23,568 nt of DNA from JBDKTK01 sp964556675 (GTDB lineage: Bacteria > Desulfobacterota > Syntrophia > Syntrophales > UBA4778), in contig CAZKYN010000016.1 in the NCBI GenBank assembly GCA_964556675.1, positions 1-23,568 of the forward strand, written 5' to 3'. The translations under genes were made by a program, and so were the position numbers. This document shows, one piece after another, positions 14,415-20,547 of the stretch. The notes below the pieces were generated by a model. It saw only the letters and a list, made by a program, of their open reading frames with translations, was not told the origin of the DNA and did no database searches. Each line of letters begins with the position of its first letter. Position 1 is the stretch's first letter.

Positions 14415-15641
14415 TTATTTCACCAGCGCCCAGCGCTTGTTCTTCACTTCCACGAGGACGAAGGCGTCTTTTGTCAGGCCCGCATGATCGCTCGGGGAGA
14501 AATTGAAAATACCGCCGATTCCCGAGAAATTCCTGGTCTTTTCGAGCTGGTCGCGGATGGCCGCCGGAGAGTCTCCGCCCCTCTCGATGGCCCCTTTCAG
14601 CAGCATGACCGCATCCCAGGCATGGCCGCCGAAATGATCGCCTTCGGCGCCGTACTGTTTCCGGTAATTATTTACGAAGGCCACAAGGGATTTTTTCTGT
14701 TTATCCGAATTGGGCAGGAGGTTGGCGACCAGGACGCGTCCCGAGGGGAGCATTATCCCATCGGCCGCATCTCCCGCCAGTTCGATAAATTTCTTGGATG
14801 AAACTCCGTGGCTCATGTACAGCGGCACCCGGAGCCCCAGCTGCTTTGCATTGCGGGCGACAACCGCGGGGCCGGGATTTGTTCCCCAGCAGATAAGGGC
14901 CTGGGCCTGGCTGCCGCGCACCTTTGTCAGCTGCGCCGTCATGTCGGTGTCCTTGGGGCCGTACGTGTCATCCGAGACAATCTGAATGCCGTATTTTTTT
15001 GCCTGCTTTACCAGCTGCTCGCGGCCGGAGGACCCGAAAGAATCCGAAACGGTGAGGATCGCCACCTTGGCGGTCCGGCGCTTCTGCAGGAATTCGTATA
15101 GCTTGGAAACAGCCAGGGAGTCGTTCTGGGCGGTCTTGAAAACCCATTTCTTGACCGGTTCCGTTATCTTGATCCCGGCCGAACAGGAAATAAGGGGCAC
15201 GCGCGCCTTTTCCACAATGGGAATTATCGCCATCGTATCGCCGGTTATGCTTGGGCCGATGATCGCGGATACCTTGTCCTCCTTGATAAGGCGGTTGGCC
15301 GCCTGAACGGCCTTCGTTGCATCCCCTTGCGTATCGTAGGTGATGAGCTGCACCGTTCGCCCATTTATCCCGCCCGCGGCATTTATCTCGTTTACAACCA
15401 TCTGGGCCGTGTTGCGCTCCGGCTCTCCGAGGAACGATGCCGGGCCGGTGATGGAGAACAGCGCCCCGATCTTGATGGGGGGCGCGGCTGAAGCCGGAGC
15501 GGAAATGCACATGGAAACCAGTGCGGCGCAGATAAGGAACCAACGTAAACTCTTTGACGTGATGCAACCTCCTTTTTTCCCGTTGACGGATAAGTATTGG
15601 ATCAAAAATAAAACGCCTTGAAAAACAGAAAGCTTCTTCAT
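14415..15641 (-). CDS. livK: Periplasmic branched-chain amino acid-type binding protein LivK
   Basis: The substrate-binding protein of the importer (Peripla_BP_6 type), up to 408 residues. The mature start PPIKIGALFSITGPASFLGE, the NAAGGINGRTVQLITYDTQG segment, KVSAIIGPSITGDTMAI, and GDHFGGHAWDAVMLLKGAIE are typical; the ligand cannot be read from sequence. The only ordinary start codon is ATG 15641, which has a weak ribosome-binding site and puts 27 extra residues before a good Sec signal peptide (SKSLRWFLICAALVSMCIS, cleavage after ASA). A perfect AAGGAGG at 15574-15568 lies 7 nt before an in-frame ACG (15560) and 4 nt before ATC (15563), so the true start may be non-AUG there. It is the first gene of liv-paaK, with a promoter candidate at 15845-15873. 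Confidence 0.93.
   Translation of the reverse strand: MKKLSVFQGVLFLIQYLSVNGKKGGCITSKSLRWFLICAALVSMCISAPASAAPPIKIGALFSITGPASFLGEPERNTAQMVVNEINAAGGINGRTVQLITYDTQGDATKAVQAANRLIKEDKVSAIIGPSITGDTMAIIPIVEKARVPLISCSAGIKITEPVKKWVFKTAQNDSLAVSKLYEFLQKRRTAKVAILTVSDSFGSSGREQLVKQAKKYGIQIVSDDTYGPKDTDMTAQLTKVRGSQAQALICWGTNPGPAVVARNAKQLGLRVPLYMSHGVSSKKFIELAGDAADGIMLPSGRVLVANLLPNSDKQKKSLVAFVNNYRKQYGAEGDHFGGHAWDAVMLLKGAIERGGDSPAAIRDQLEKTRNFSGIGGIFNFSPSDHAGLTKDAFVLVEVKNKRWALVK
15568..15574 (-). promoter_or_regulatory. Strong ribosome-binding site inside the 5' end of livK
   Basis: AAGGAGG on the minus strand, spaced 7 nt from in-frame ACG (15560-15558). No ATG, GTG or TTG in the livK frame follows at usable distance, yet the next codons form a complete signal peptide. 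It argues that the annotated ATG at 15641 is not the main start. Confidence 0.55.
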
Positions 15642-15726
15642 CGAATTCTCGTTTACCCCGGCCCTTTCAGGCCAAGGGAGTATTAATTAAAGATAACAGG
15701 GAGAAAAGACGCGCTTGTTTGGGGTA

Positions 15727-15756
15727 GCCTGCTTGCCCGCCATGCGGACAGCAGGC
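15727..15756. other. Stem-loop in the liv operon leader
   Basis: GCCTGC (15727-15732) and GCAGGC (15751-15756) form an outer stem, extended by an inner near-match TGCCCGC / GCGGACA around a CAT loop with one T bulge and one mismatch. It sits in the long untranslated leader between the promoter candidate and livK. No U-run follows on either strand. It may be an attenuator part, a small-molecule or RNA-binding site, or a dispersed hairpin repeat. Confidence 0.4.
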
Positions 15757-15844
15757 ATTAATACATGTAATTTTCGGGAAGGATTGAAATTATTATTGAA
15801 TTGCTGCCGCTCATTTGACCGCTCTGCAAAAAAAAGTGAAGTGA

Positions 15845-15873
15845 TCTTTATGCAATTTCTTTCCTGTTGTCAA
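15845..15873 (-). promoter_or_regulatory. Promoter candidate for the liv-paaK operon
   Basis: On the minus strand a perfect TTGACA (15873-15868) is followed after 17 bp by TAAAGA (15850-15845); CATAAA two bases earlier is an equal -10 candidate. It lies just past the stop of the upstream minus-strand gene and would give a leader of about 200 nt before ATG 15641. Confidence 0.45.
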
Positions 15874-15901
15874 GAATTTTGCATTTCAGCCAGGAATGGG
15901 C

Positions 15902-16192
15902 CTAGGGACGGGGCTCCTTGAGTTTGTCCAATTCCTCTTTATATTTTTCCGCCTCGGCCTTGGTCCTCTCCAGTTCCTCGCGGGCCTTGTTGAGCTCCTC
16001 CTCCTGGCGCTCCTTTTCCTCCCGCATCTTGTCCTTGATCTCGTCAAGGCCGACATAGACTGCCAGAGCTCCCCCCAGGAGCAGTAAAATGGGAATGCTG
16101 CCCTTCAGGAGTATGAAAAATTCCCTCCACCAGAAGATAAGGCCGAGCAGGCCCAGGAACAATGCAGCTGCTCCTCCCACAAGGATCGTCAT
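15902..16192 (-). CDS. Small membrane protein with two helices and a coiled coil
   Basis: A 96-residue protein that I cannot assign to a characterised family. It has two hydrophobic helices (about 3-21 and 28-48) joined by a short loop, then a highly charged Glu/Lys/Arg helix to the C-terminus (about 50-94), almost certainly a coiled coil. The likely topology is a hairpin in the inner membrane with the coiled coil in the cytoplasm. A GGAGG 4 nt before the ATG supports that it is a real gene. It is divergent from the his genes and upstream of, but probably separate from, the liv operon, whose promoter candidate lies just beyond its stop. No function is proposed. Confidence 0.75.
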   Translation of the reverse strand: MTILVGGAAALFLGLLGLIFWWREFFILLKGSIPILLLLGGALAVYVGLDEIKDKMREEKERQEEELNKAREELERTKAEAEKYKEELDKLKEPRP

Positions 16193-16218
16193 ATTGCCTC
16201 CAGGCGCTAAAATATTTC

Positions 16219-16247
16219 TTGATAAATGAAAGTTATTAAACTATTAC
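16219..16247 (+). promoter_or_regulatory. Promoter candidate for the his gene group
   Basis: TTGATA (16219-16224) and TATTAC (16242-16247) with a 17-bp spacer in an AT-rich gap, about 115 bp upstream of the preferred hisI start. No histidine-rich leader peptide is visible between the promoter and hisI. Confidence 0.45.
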
Positions 16248-16364
16248 ACAACGTTACGCCGAACGGTTTTTTATTTATGTGGTTTTTCGGCAAAAATCAA
16301 GAATTTTCAAGGAAAGAAAATGTCGGCGCCGAGACCCGTTCCGGAGCGCCGGCGGAGAGGTCAA

Positions 16365-16739
16365 ATGATAGAACCTGATTTCGCAAAACAGGGCGGACTT
16401 GTACCCGCCATTATCCAGGATTACAAAACCGGCAACGTGCTGATGCTCGGTTTCATGAACAGGGAGGCATGGCTGCACACCCTTCAGTCCGGAAAGGCGA
16501 CTTTCTGGAGCAGGTCCAGGCAGAAGCTCTGGGTCAAGGGTGAGACTTCCGGAAATGTCCAGATTGTCAAAGGCATTTACATCGACTGCGACAACGATTC
16601 CATACTTTTGAAGGTCGACCAGGTCGGCGGCGCAGCCTGCCACACGGGCTACGAGAGCTGTTTCTACCGCGAAATCAAAGGCGGCGAGGTGGTGGTTGCC
16701 GGGGAAAAGATTTTCAATCCGGAGGAAGTATATAAATGA
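16365..16739 (+). CDS. hisI: Phosphoribosyl-AMP cyclohydrolase
   Basis: A 124-residue enzyme of the third step of histidine synthesis, opening the purine ring of phosphoribosyl-AMP. The family core is intact: GNVLMLGFMNREAW (23-36), TFWSRSRQKLWVKGETSGN (46-64), the Mg-binding DCDND (74-78) and the zinc-binding ACHTGYESCF (91-100). It is a stand-alone HisI, not fused to HisE. I prefer ATG 16365, preceded by GGAGAGG, because the product then begins like its relatives (MIEPDFAKQGGLVPA). ATG 16320, preceded by AAGGAAAG, would add 15 residues rich in Arg and Pro and is possible. hisG overlaps the stop by 4 nt. Confidence 0.95.
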   Translation: MIEPDFAKQGGLVPAIIQDYKTGNVLMLGFMNREAWLHTLQSGKATFWSRSRQKLWVKGETSGNVQIVKGIYIDCDNDSILLKVDQVGGAACHTGYESCFYREIKGGEVVVAGEKIFNPEEVYK

Positions 16740-17626
16740 GCAACAACAGCAACGGCAACAAGCTTAAACTGGGCGTCCCCAAGGGGAGTTTGGAAGCCAA
16801 TACAATAGATCTTTTCAAACGGGCAGGCTGGAGGATAACTTACGACAGCAGGAGCTATTTCCCCGATATCGACGATGACGAAATATCCTGCTCTCTCGTG
16901 AGGGCCCAGGAAATGTCACGCTATGTCGAAGAGGGCACGCTTGATTTGGGACTCACCGGCAGGGATTGGATCCTGGAAAACGATTCCGACGTTCATGTCG
17001 TGGATGATCTTATCTATTCGAAGGCCTCCGCGGGAAAGGCCAGGTGGGTGCTTGTGGTCCGCCAGGATTCCCCGCTGCAGAAAATAGAGGACCTGCAGGG
17101 CAAAAGGATCTCCACGGAGCTTGTCAATTTCACGAAGAGATATTTCGCCGAGCGCAATATCAAGGTCCACGTGGAATTCTCCTGGGGGGCAACGGAGGCG
17201 AAAGTTGTGGAGAACCTGGTCGACGCAATCGTCGAGGTGACGGAAACAGGCAGCACGCTCAGGGCCAACAAGCTCAGGATAATCCACGAGCTGATGTCTA
17301 CCAATACGCAGCTGATCGCCAACAAGGCCGCGTGGAACGACCCGTGGAAACGGCGAAAAATCGAACAGATAAAAATACTCCTGAAGAGTTCCCTCCAGGC
17401 GATGGAGAAGGTCGGCATCAAGCTCAATGTCGCGAAGGAAAACCTCGGGCGGATTATCCTGCTGCTTCCGTCGCTGAAAGCCCCGACCATCTCGACTCTT
17501 TACAATGAAGAGTGGTTTGCCGTGGAGACGATCATCGACAAGAATGTGGTCCGGGAACTCATTCCGCTGCTGCAAGAGGCGGGCGGAGAGGGGATTATAG
17601 AATATCCCTTGAACAAACTTATATAG
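16736..17626 (+). CDS. hisG: ATP phosphoribosyltransferase, long form (HisG-L)
   Basis: A 296-residue enzyme catalysing the first and feedback-controlled step of histidine synthesis, ATP plus PRPP to phosphoribosyl-ATP. The catalytic two-lobe domain spans about 10-205 with KLGVPKGSLE at the start and the PRPP-binding loop VEVTETGSTLRAN at 166-178. The extra C-terminal domain (about 220-296) is the ferredoxin-like histidine-binding regulatory domain, so the enzyme is the long, HisZ-independent form. A poly-Asn/Ser N-terminus (MSNNSNGNK) precedes the fold. The start ATG overlaps the hisI stop by 4 nt. A repeat element separates it from hisB. Allosteric inhibition by histidine is expected from the family. 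Confidence 0.96.
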   Translation: MSNNSNGNKLKLGVPKGSLEANTIDLFKRAGWRITYDSRSYFPDIDDDEISCSLVRAQEMSRYVEEGTLDLGLTGRDWILENDSDVHVVDDLIYSKASAGKARWVLVVRQDSPLQKIEDLQGKRISTELVNFTKRYFAERNIKVHVEFSWGATEAKVVENLVDAIVEVTETGSTLRANKLRIIHELMSTNTQLIANKAAWNDPWKRRKIEQIKILLKSSLQAMEKVGIKLNVAKENLGRIILLLPSLKAPTISTLYNEEWFAVETIIDKNVVRELIPLLQEAGGEGIIEYPLNKLI

Positions 17627-17637
17627 AGAAGATTTTA

Positions 17638-17725
17638 AGTCCCCCTTTCCTAAAGGGGGATTCAGGGGGATTTTGTATCAGCGCCGGATAAAATTCCCCC
17701 CAACCCCCCTTTATAAAGGGAGGAG
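17638..17725. repeat. Inverted-repeat (MITE-like) element between hisG and hisB
   Basis: Two related arms face each other. The left arm contains CCCCCTTT-CCT-AAAGGGGG (17641-17659) and then an AGGGGGATTTT tail; the right arm mirrors it as AAAATTCCCCCC followed by CCCCCCTTTATAAAGGG (17704-17720). Each arm folds into its own hairpin, and the two arms together form a longer imperfect inverted repeat around a spacer near 17676-17689. G/C-run elements of this design are dispersed in intergenic regions of many Desulfobacterota; membership is from memory. It lies inside an operon, ending 17 nt before hisB, and probably spread by insertion. Confidence 0.75.
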
Positions 17726-17741
17726 TTTTTGGAGGTGGAAA

Positions 17742-18323
17742 ATGAGGAAGGCCAAGCTGAGCAGAAAGACATCGGAGACTTCGATCGCGCTCGCCCTAAA
17801 CCTGGACGGGACGGGAAAATCCAGGGTGGAAACAACTATACCGTTTCTGGACCACATGCTCACGCTCTTTTCCCGGCACGGCCTGATCGATCTGGAAGTG
17901 AAGAGCAGCGGCGATATTAATGTCGATTATCACCACCTCGTGGAAGATGTCGGGATCTGCCTGGGCGACGCCCTGAAAAAAGCATTGGGCGACAAAAAGG
18001 GAATCAGCCGGTACGGATCGGCGACGGTTCCCATGGACGAGACACTCTGTTCGGTGGATCTTGACATTTCCGGCCGGCCTTACCTGGTCTTCAATGCGGA
18101 TTTCAACCGCAAGATAAAGGATTTCGATCCCAATATCTTTTCCGACTTTTTCAAGTCATTCACGGATCACGCCGAAATAGCCTTGCACGTGAATATACGT
18201 TATGGTAGAAACAACCACCACAAGGCGGAAGCCATTTTCAAGGCCTTCGGCCTCGCCCTTAGCCGGGCCGTTTCCTTCAACAGCAGGATTCAGGGTGTCC
18301 CGTCCACTAAAGGCAAAATATAA
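17742..18323 (+). CDS. hisB: Imidazoleglycerol-phosphate dehydratase
   Basis: A 193-residue manganese enzyme that dehydrates imidazole-glycerol phosphate in histidine synthesis; it is the stand-alone dehydratase with no phosphatase domain. The repeated metal-binding motifs are HHLVED (64-69) and NNHHKAEA (157-164), with supporting blocks FLDHMLTLFSRHGLID (35-50) and DHAEIALH (142-149) and the ending GVPSTKGKI. I chose ATG 17742 because GGAGG lies 6 nt before it. The reading frame stays open upstream through the right arm of the repeat element, which is chance. A lipoprotein gene starts 25 nt after its stop. Confidence 0.96.
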   Translation: MRKAKLSRKTSETSIALALNLDGTGKSRVETTIPFLDHMLTLFSRHGLIDLEVKSSGDINVDYHHLVEDVGICLGDALKKALGDKKGISRYGSATVPMDETLCSVDLDISGRPYLVFNADFNRKIKDFDPNIFSDFFKSFTDHAEIALHVNIRYGRNNHHKAEAIFKAFGLALSRAVSFNSRIQGVPSTKGKI

Positions 18324-18348
18324 ACCTCTCAGCCCCTATCGGTGCCAT

Positions 18349-19047
18349 ATGCGAAAATCCATTCCCGTGTTGTCTGCAGCGCTCCTGGTGTTTTTATCGG
18401 CGTGCCTGCCCCTGTGCGCCTGGGGCGAGGTTAAGGACCCCGAAGCCGCCGACCTCAAATTCAAAATAATAGCTATTGCCCCCTTCCGGAGCTCGGCTGA
18501 ATCCGACAGCGGCCGCGACAGCGCGCGCTGCCCGGTTTCCGGCGCCATCTTCCGGACCTGCCCCATACCTGCAGGGTCCGAGAGGATCCTGGAAGAGCTT
18601 TTTGTGAAGAAGACCGCCGTTTACAGCGATATTTCCTGGAAGATTTCCGAAAAGTCAAGGTCTGCGCTTTCTCCCGATTCATTCAAAATGTGGAGTGTGT
18701 CCTCTCTGCAGAAAGTGGGCCGCGACTTGAATGCCGACGCCGTCATCACGGGGCATGTCTTCTGCTTTCGGGAGAGGGTGGGGTACCCCCTGTCGGTTGA
18801 AAAACCGGCTTCGGTCGCATTCGGGATATACCTGGTACGGACGAGCGACGGAGCCGTCCTCTGGAAGGGTCTCTTTACCCGCACGCAACAATCTCTGTTC
18901 GAAAACCTGCTCCAGGCACGCTCGTTCATTAAGGGCGGCGGCAAGTGGCTGACCTCCGAAGAACTTGCCGACCTGGGGCTCGATGAAATCCTGGTTACAT
19001 TTCCGGTGCGCGTGCCCGAAGGCGCTGCTGAAAGGATAGTGGAATGA
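18349..19047 (+). CDS. Putative lipoprotein inside the his gene group
   Basis: A 232-residue protein with an N-terminal signal and lipobox LSAC (Cys 19), so probably a lipoprotein; cleavage after CAWG is the alternative. The mature part begins with a strand of the type FKIIAIAPFRSSA (38-50), has a CPVSGAIFRTC segment (Cys 61, 71), then VGRDLNADAVITGHVFCFRE (123-142), VAFGIYLVRTSDGAVLWKG (156-174) and TRTQQSLFENL. This layout (a sum-like strand, a 'DAVITGHV' strand and a 'GAVLWKG' strand) recalls the LpoB/CsgG/GNA1162-like class of outer-membrane lipoproteins, but I cannot place it firmly. ATG 18349 is chosen because the signal peptide begins there; the frame is open further upstream in hisB overlap. 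The ribosome-binding site is weak (GGTG). It sits between hisB and hisA, 25 nt and 71 nt away. Confidence 0.75.
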   Translation: MRKSIPVLSAALLVFLSACLPLCAWGEVKDPEAADLKFKIIAIAPFRSSAESDSGRDSARCPVSGAIFRTCPIPAGSERILEELFVKKTAVYSDISWKISEKSRSALSPDSFKMWSVSSLQKVGRDLNADAVITGHVFCFRERVGYPLSVEKPASVAFGIYLVRTSDGAVLWKGLFTRTQQSLFENLLQARSFIKGGGKWLTSEELADLGLDEILVTFPVRVPEGAAERIVE

Positions 19048-19118
19048 GGCTTTGTACATCTTTGTCCCCGGGCCGCTCCCGGCAATAACCCGCCGCTATT
19101 GTCACAGGGAGAAGAATT

Positions 19119-19841
19119 TTGCTGGTAATTCCTGCCATAGACTTGAAAGGCGGCCAGGCCGTCAGGCTGAAGCAGGGCGATTTCAGCCGCTCGACGGTGT
19201 ATTCATCCGATCCAGTCGAGGTCGCCATGCGGTGGCAGGCTGCCGGAGCCCGGCGGATTCATATCGTCGATCTCGACGGCTCTCTTGCCGGTACTCCCCG
19301 CAATCGGGAGGTCATCCGCAGGATCGCCTCCGAAATCACTGTGCCGATAGAATTGGGAGGAGGCATCCGGGACCTCGATACGATCGAATCGTACTTCGAT
19401 GCAGGTATCCGGTATGCCATTCTGGGCTCGGTTGCCCTCAAGAAGCCCGAACTGGTGGGGGCCGCCAGCGCGAAATTCCCGGGACGGGTCATAGTCGGCA
19501 TTGATGCCCGGGACGGCATGGTTGCCGTCGAGGGGTGGACCGAGGCTACCACCAGGAGCGCTGTTGAGCTTGCCGGCAGTTTCAAGCAATTTAACCTTGA
19601 TTCCATAATTTATACCGATATAAATAGGGACGGCATGGAGACGGGCGTGAATTTGGAGGCCACGCGCAAGCTGGCCGAATCGGTCGGGATTCCCGTTATC
19701 GCCTCGGGCGGCGTGGCTTCCCTGCAGGACATCCGCGAACTGAAGAAGGTTGAGCAAAGCGGCATAATGGGAGTTATTATCGGAAAAGCCCTTTACACCG
19801 GGGCAATCAGGCTGGAAGAGGCCGTAAAAATATCTCAATAG
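19119..19841 (+). CDS. hisA: Phosphoribosylformimino-AICAR-phosphate isomerase HisA
   Basis: A 240-residue (beta-alpha)8-barrel isomerase of the fourth histidine step, an Amadori rearrangement. The two catalytic aspartates are Asp 8 (IPAIDLKGG) and Asp 129 (VGIDARDG), and the two half-barrel phosphate loops are IELGGGIRD (78-85 region) and the second-half ASGGVASLQDI. The protein starts at a TTG (19119) after GGGAGAAG; with TTG the N-terminus is MLVIPAIDLK exactly as in relatives, and no ATG is available. hisF and hisH, usually beside it, are not found downstream; the next gene is a HIT protein after 9 nt. Confidence 0.96.
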   Translation: MLVIPAIDLKGGQAVRLKQGDFSRSTVYSSDPVEVAMRWQAAGARRIHIVDLDGSLAGTPRNREVIRRIASEITVPIELGGGIRDLDTIESYFDAGIRYAILGSVALKKPELVGAASAKFPGRVIVGIDARDGMVAVEGWTEATTRSAVELAGSFKQFNLDSIIYTDINRDGMETGVNLEATRKLAESVGIPVIASGGVASLQDIRELKKVEQSGIMGVIIGKALYTGAIRLEEAVKISQ

Positions 19842-19850
19842 GGGGGCAAA

Positions 19851-20195
19851 ATGGAGAATTGCATTTTCTGCCGGATAGTAAAAGGCGAAATCCCCAGCAG
19901 CAAGGTGTATGAAGATGAGAACATCCTTGCGTTTGACGACATCCACCCCATGGCGCCGGTCCACGTGATCATCATTCCGAAAACGCATATACCGACCCTG
20001 ATGGACCTGAATCCCGCAGATTCAGTCCTGCTCGGGTCCCTGAGCCGGGCCGTGCAGGAAATCGCAAAGCTGAAAGGGATCGATAGGAGCGGTTTCCGGA
20101 CGGTCGTCAATACCAATAAAGAAGGCGGCCAGATCATTTTCCACCTGCATGTGCATGTATTAGGCGGAAGGCAGTTGGAAGACGCAATGGGATAG
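19851..20195 (+). CDS. HIT-family (HinT-like) nucleotide hydrolase
   Basis: A 114-residue histidine-triad protein. The catalytic triad motif is HLHVHVLGG with histidines 98, 100 and 102; the N-terminal CIFCRIVKGEIPSS gives a possible zinc pair Cys 4/Cys 7, and VHVIIIPKTHIPTL precedes it as in HinT/PKCI-type proteins. Such enzymes hydrolyse AMP or GMP phosphoramidates and acyl-adenylates, often as dimers in the cytosol. It lies 9 nt after hisA with a GGGGGG run before the ATG and is the last gene of the his group before a palindromic element. Co-transcription with hisA is likely; a link with histidine synthesis is not implied by the family. Confidence 0.95.
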   Translation: MENCIFCRIVKGEIPSSKVYEDENILAFDDIHPMAPVHVIIIPKTHIPTLMDLNPADSVLLGSLSRAVQEIAKLKGIDRSGFRTVVNTNKEGGQIIFHLHVHVLGGRQLEDAMG

Positions 20196-20200
20196 CCAAA

Positions 20201-20330
20201 CTGTTGAAAAACGCCCATCTGCTTCGTTTCCCTCATCTTTCGTCACTGCGGCGTTCGACCATAGTACGCCTCTTGACTCAAGATTCGGGGGCCCTCGCAT
20301 CCGGGCTTTGAAAAGTTTTTTTGGAAAACT
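20201..20330. repeat. Long imperfect palindromic intergenic repeat
   Basis: About 130 bp that pairs with itself end to end. The left arm reads TGAAAAACGCCCATCTGC and, further in, ATCTTTCGTCACTGCGGCGT; the right arm, on the other strand, reads AAAGCCCGGATGC and ATCTTGAGTCAAGAGGCGT, with the turn near 20255-20265. It starts just after the HIT stop and ends before the tRNA. I recall closely similar elements scattered between genes in Geobacter- and Syntrophus-like genomes, which is the basis for calling it a dispersed repeat. As RNA it would make one long hairpin. Confidence 0.75.
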
Positions 20331-20356
20331 GAATTAATGATCCAGCAGGGAAAATT

Positions 20357-20432
20357 TGGAGCCGCCGAGCAGAATCGAACTGCTGACCTAGCGATTACGA
20401 ATCGCTTGCTCTACCGGCTGAGCTACGGCGGC
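20357..20432 (-). tRNA. tRNA-Thr(CGT)
   Basis: A complete 76-nt cloverleaf with encoded CCA. Read on the minus strand: acceptor GCCGCCG pairs with CGGCGGC, D arm GCTC...GAGC, anticodon stem AGCGA/TCGCT with loop TTCGTAA (anticodon CGT, reading ACG), variable loop AGGTC, T arm AGCAG-TTCGATT-CTGCT, discriminator T, then CCA. All stems are perfect Watson-Crick pairs. The gene is monocistronic between the palindromic repeat and a strong promoter. Confidence 0.98.
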
Positions 20433-20461
20433 TTAAAGGCTTGGTCCAAAAGAGAGATTTT

Positions 20462-20489
20462 TTTATATTAACAGGTCACTCTTTGTCAA
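20462..20489 (-). promoter_or_regulatory. Promoter of tRNA-Thr
   Basis: On the minus strand TTGACA (20489-20484), a 16-bp spacer and TATAAA (20467-20462), ending about 30 nt before the tRNA. It is close to consensus, as expected for a stable RNA gene. Confidence 0.75.
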
Positions 20490-20547
20490 GATTTTATCCC
20501 TTTTCCGCCAAATTTGAAACTGATATCCGGCAGGATTTCGCTGACTC

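Noticed and set aside
15715..15921. 68-codon open frame in the liv leader region, plus strand
   Set aside because: No ribosome-binding site, atypical composition, and it overlaps the end of a better-supported minus-strand gene and the liv promoter.
17673..17741. N-terminal extension of hisB read through the repeat element
   Set aside because: It translates repeat-arm sequence from a TTG without a ribosome-binding site; ATG 17742 has GGAGG and gives the family-standard N-terminus.
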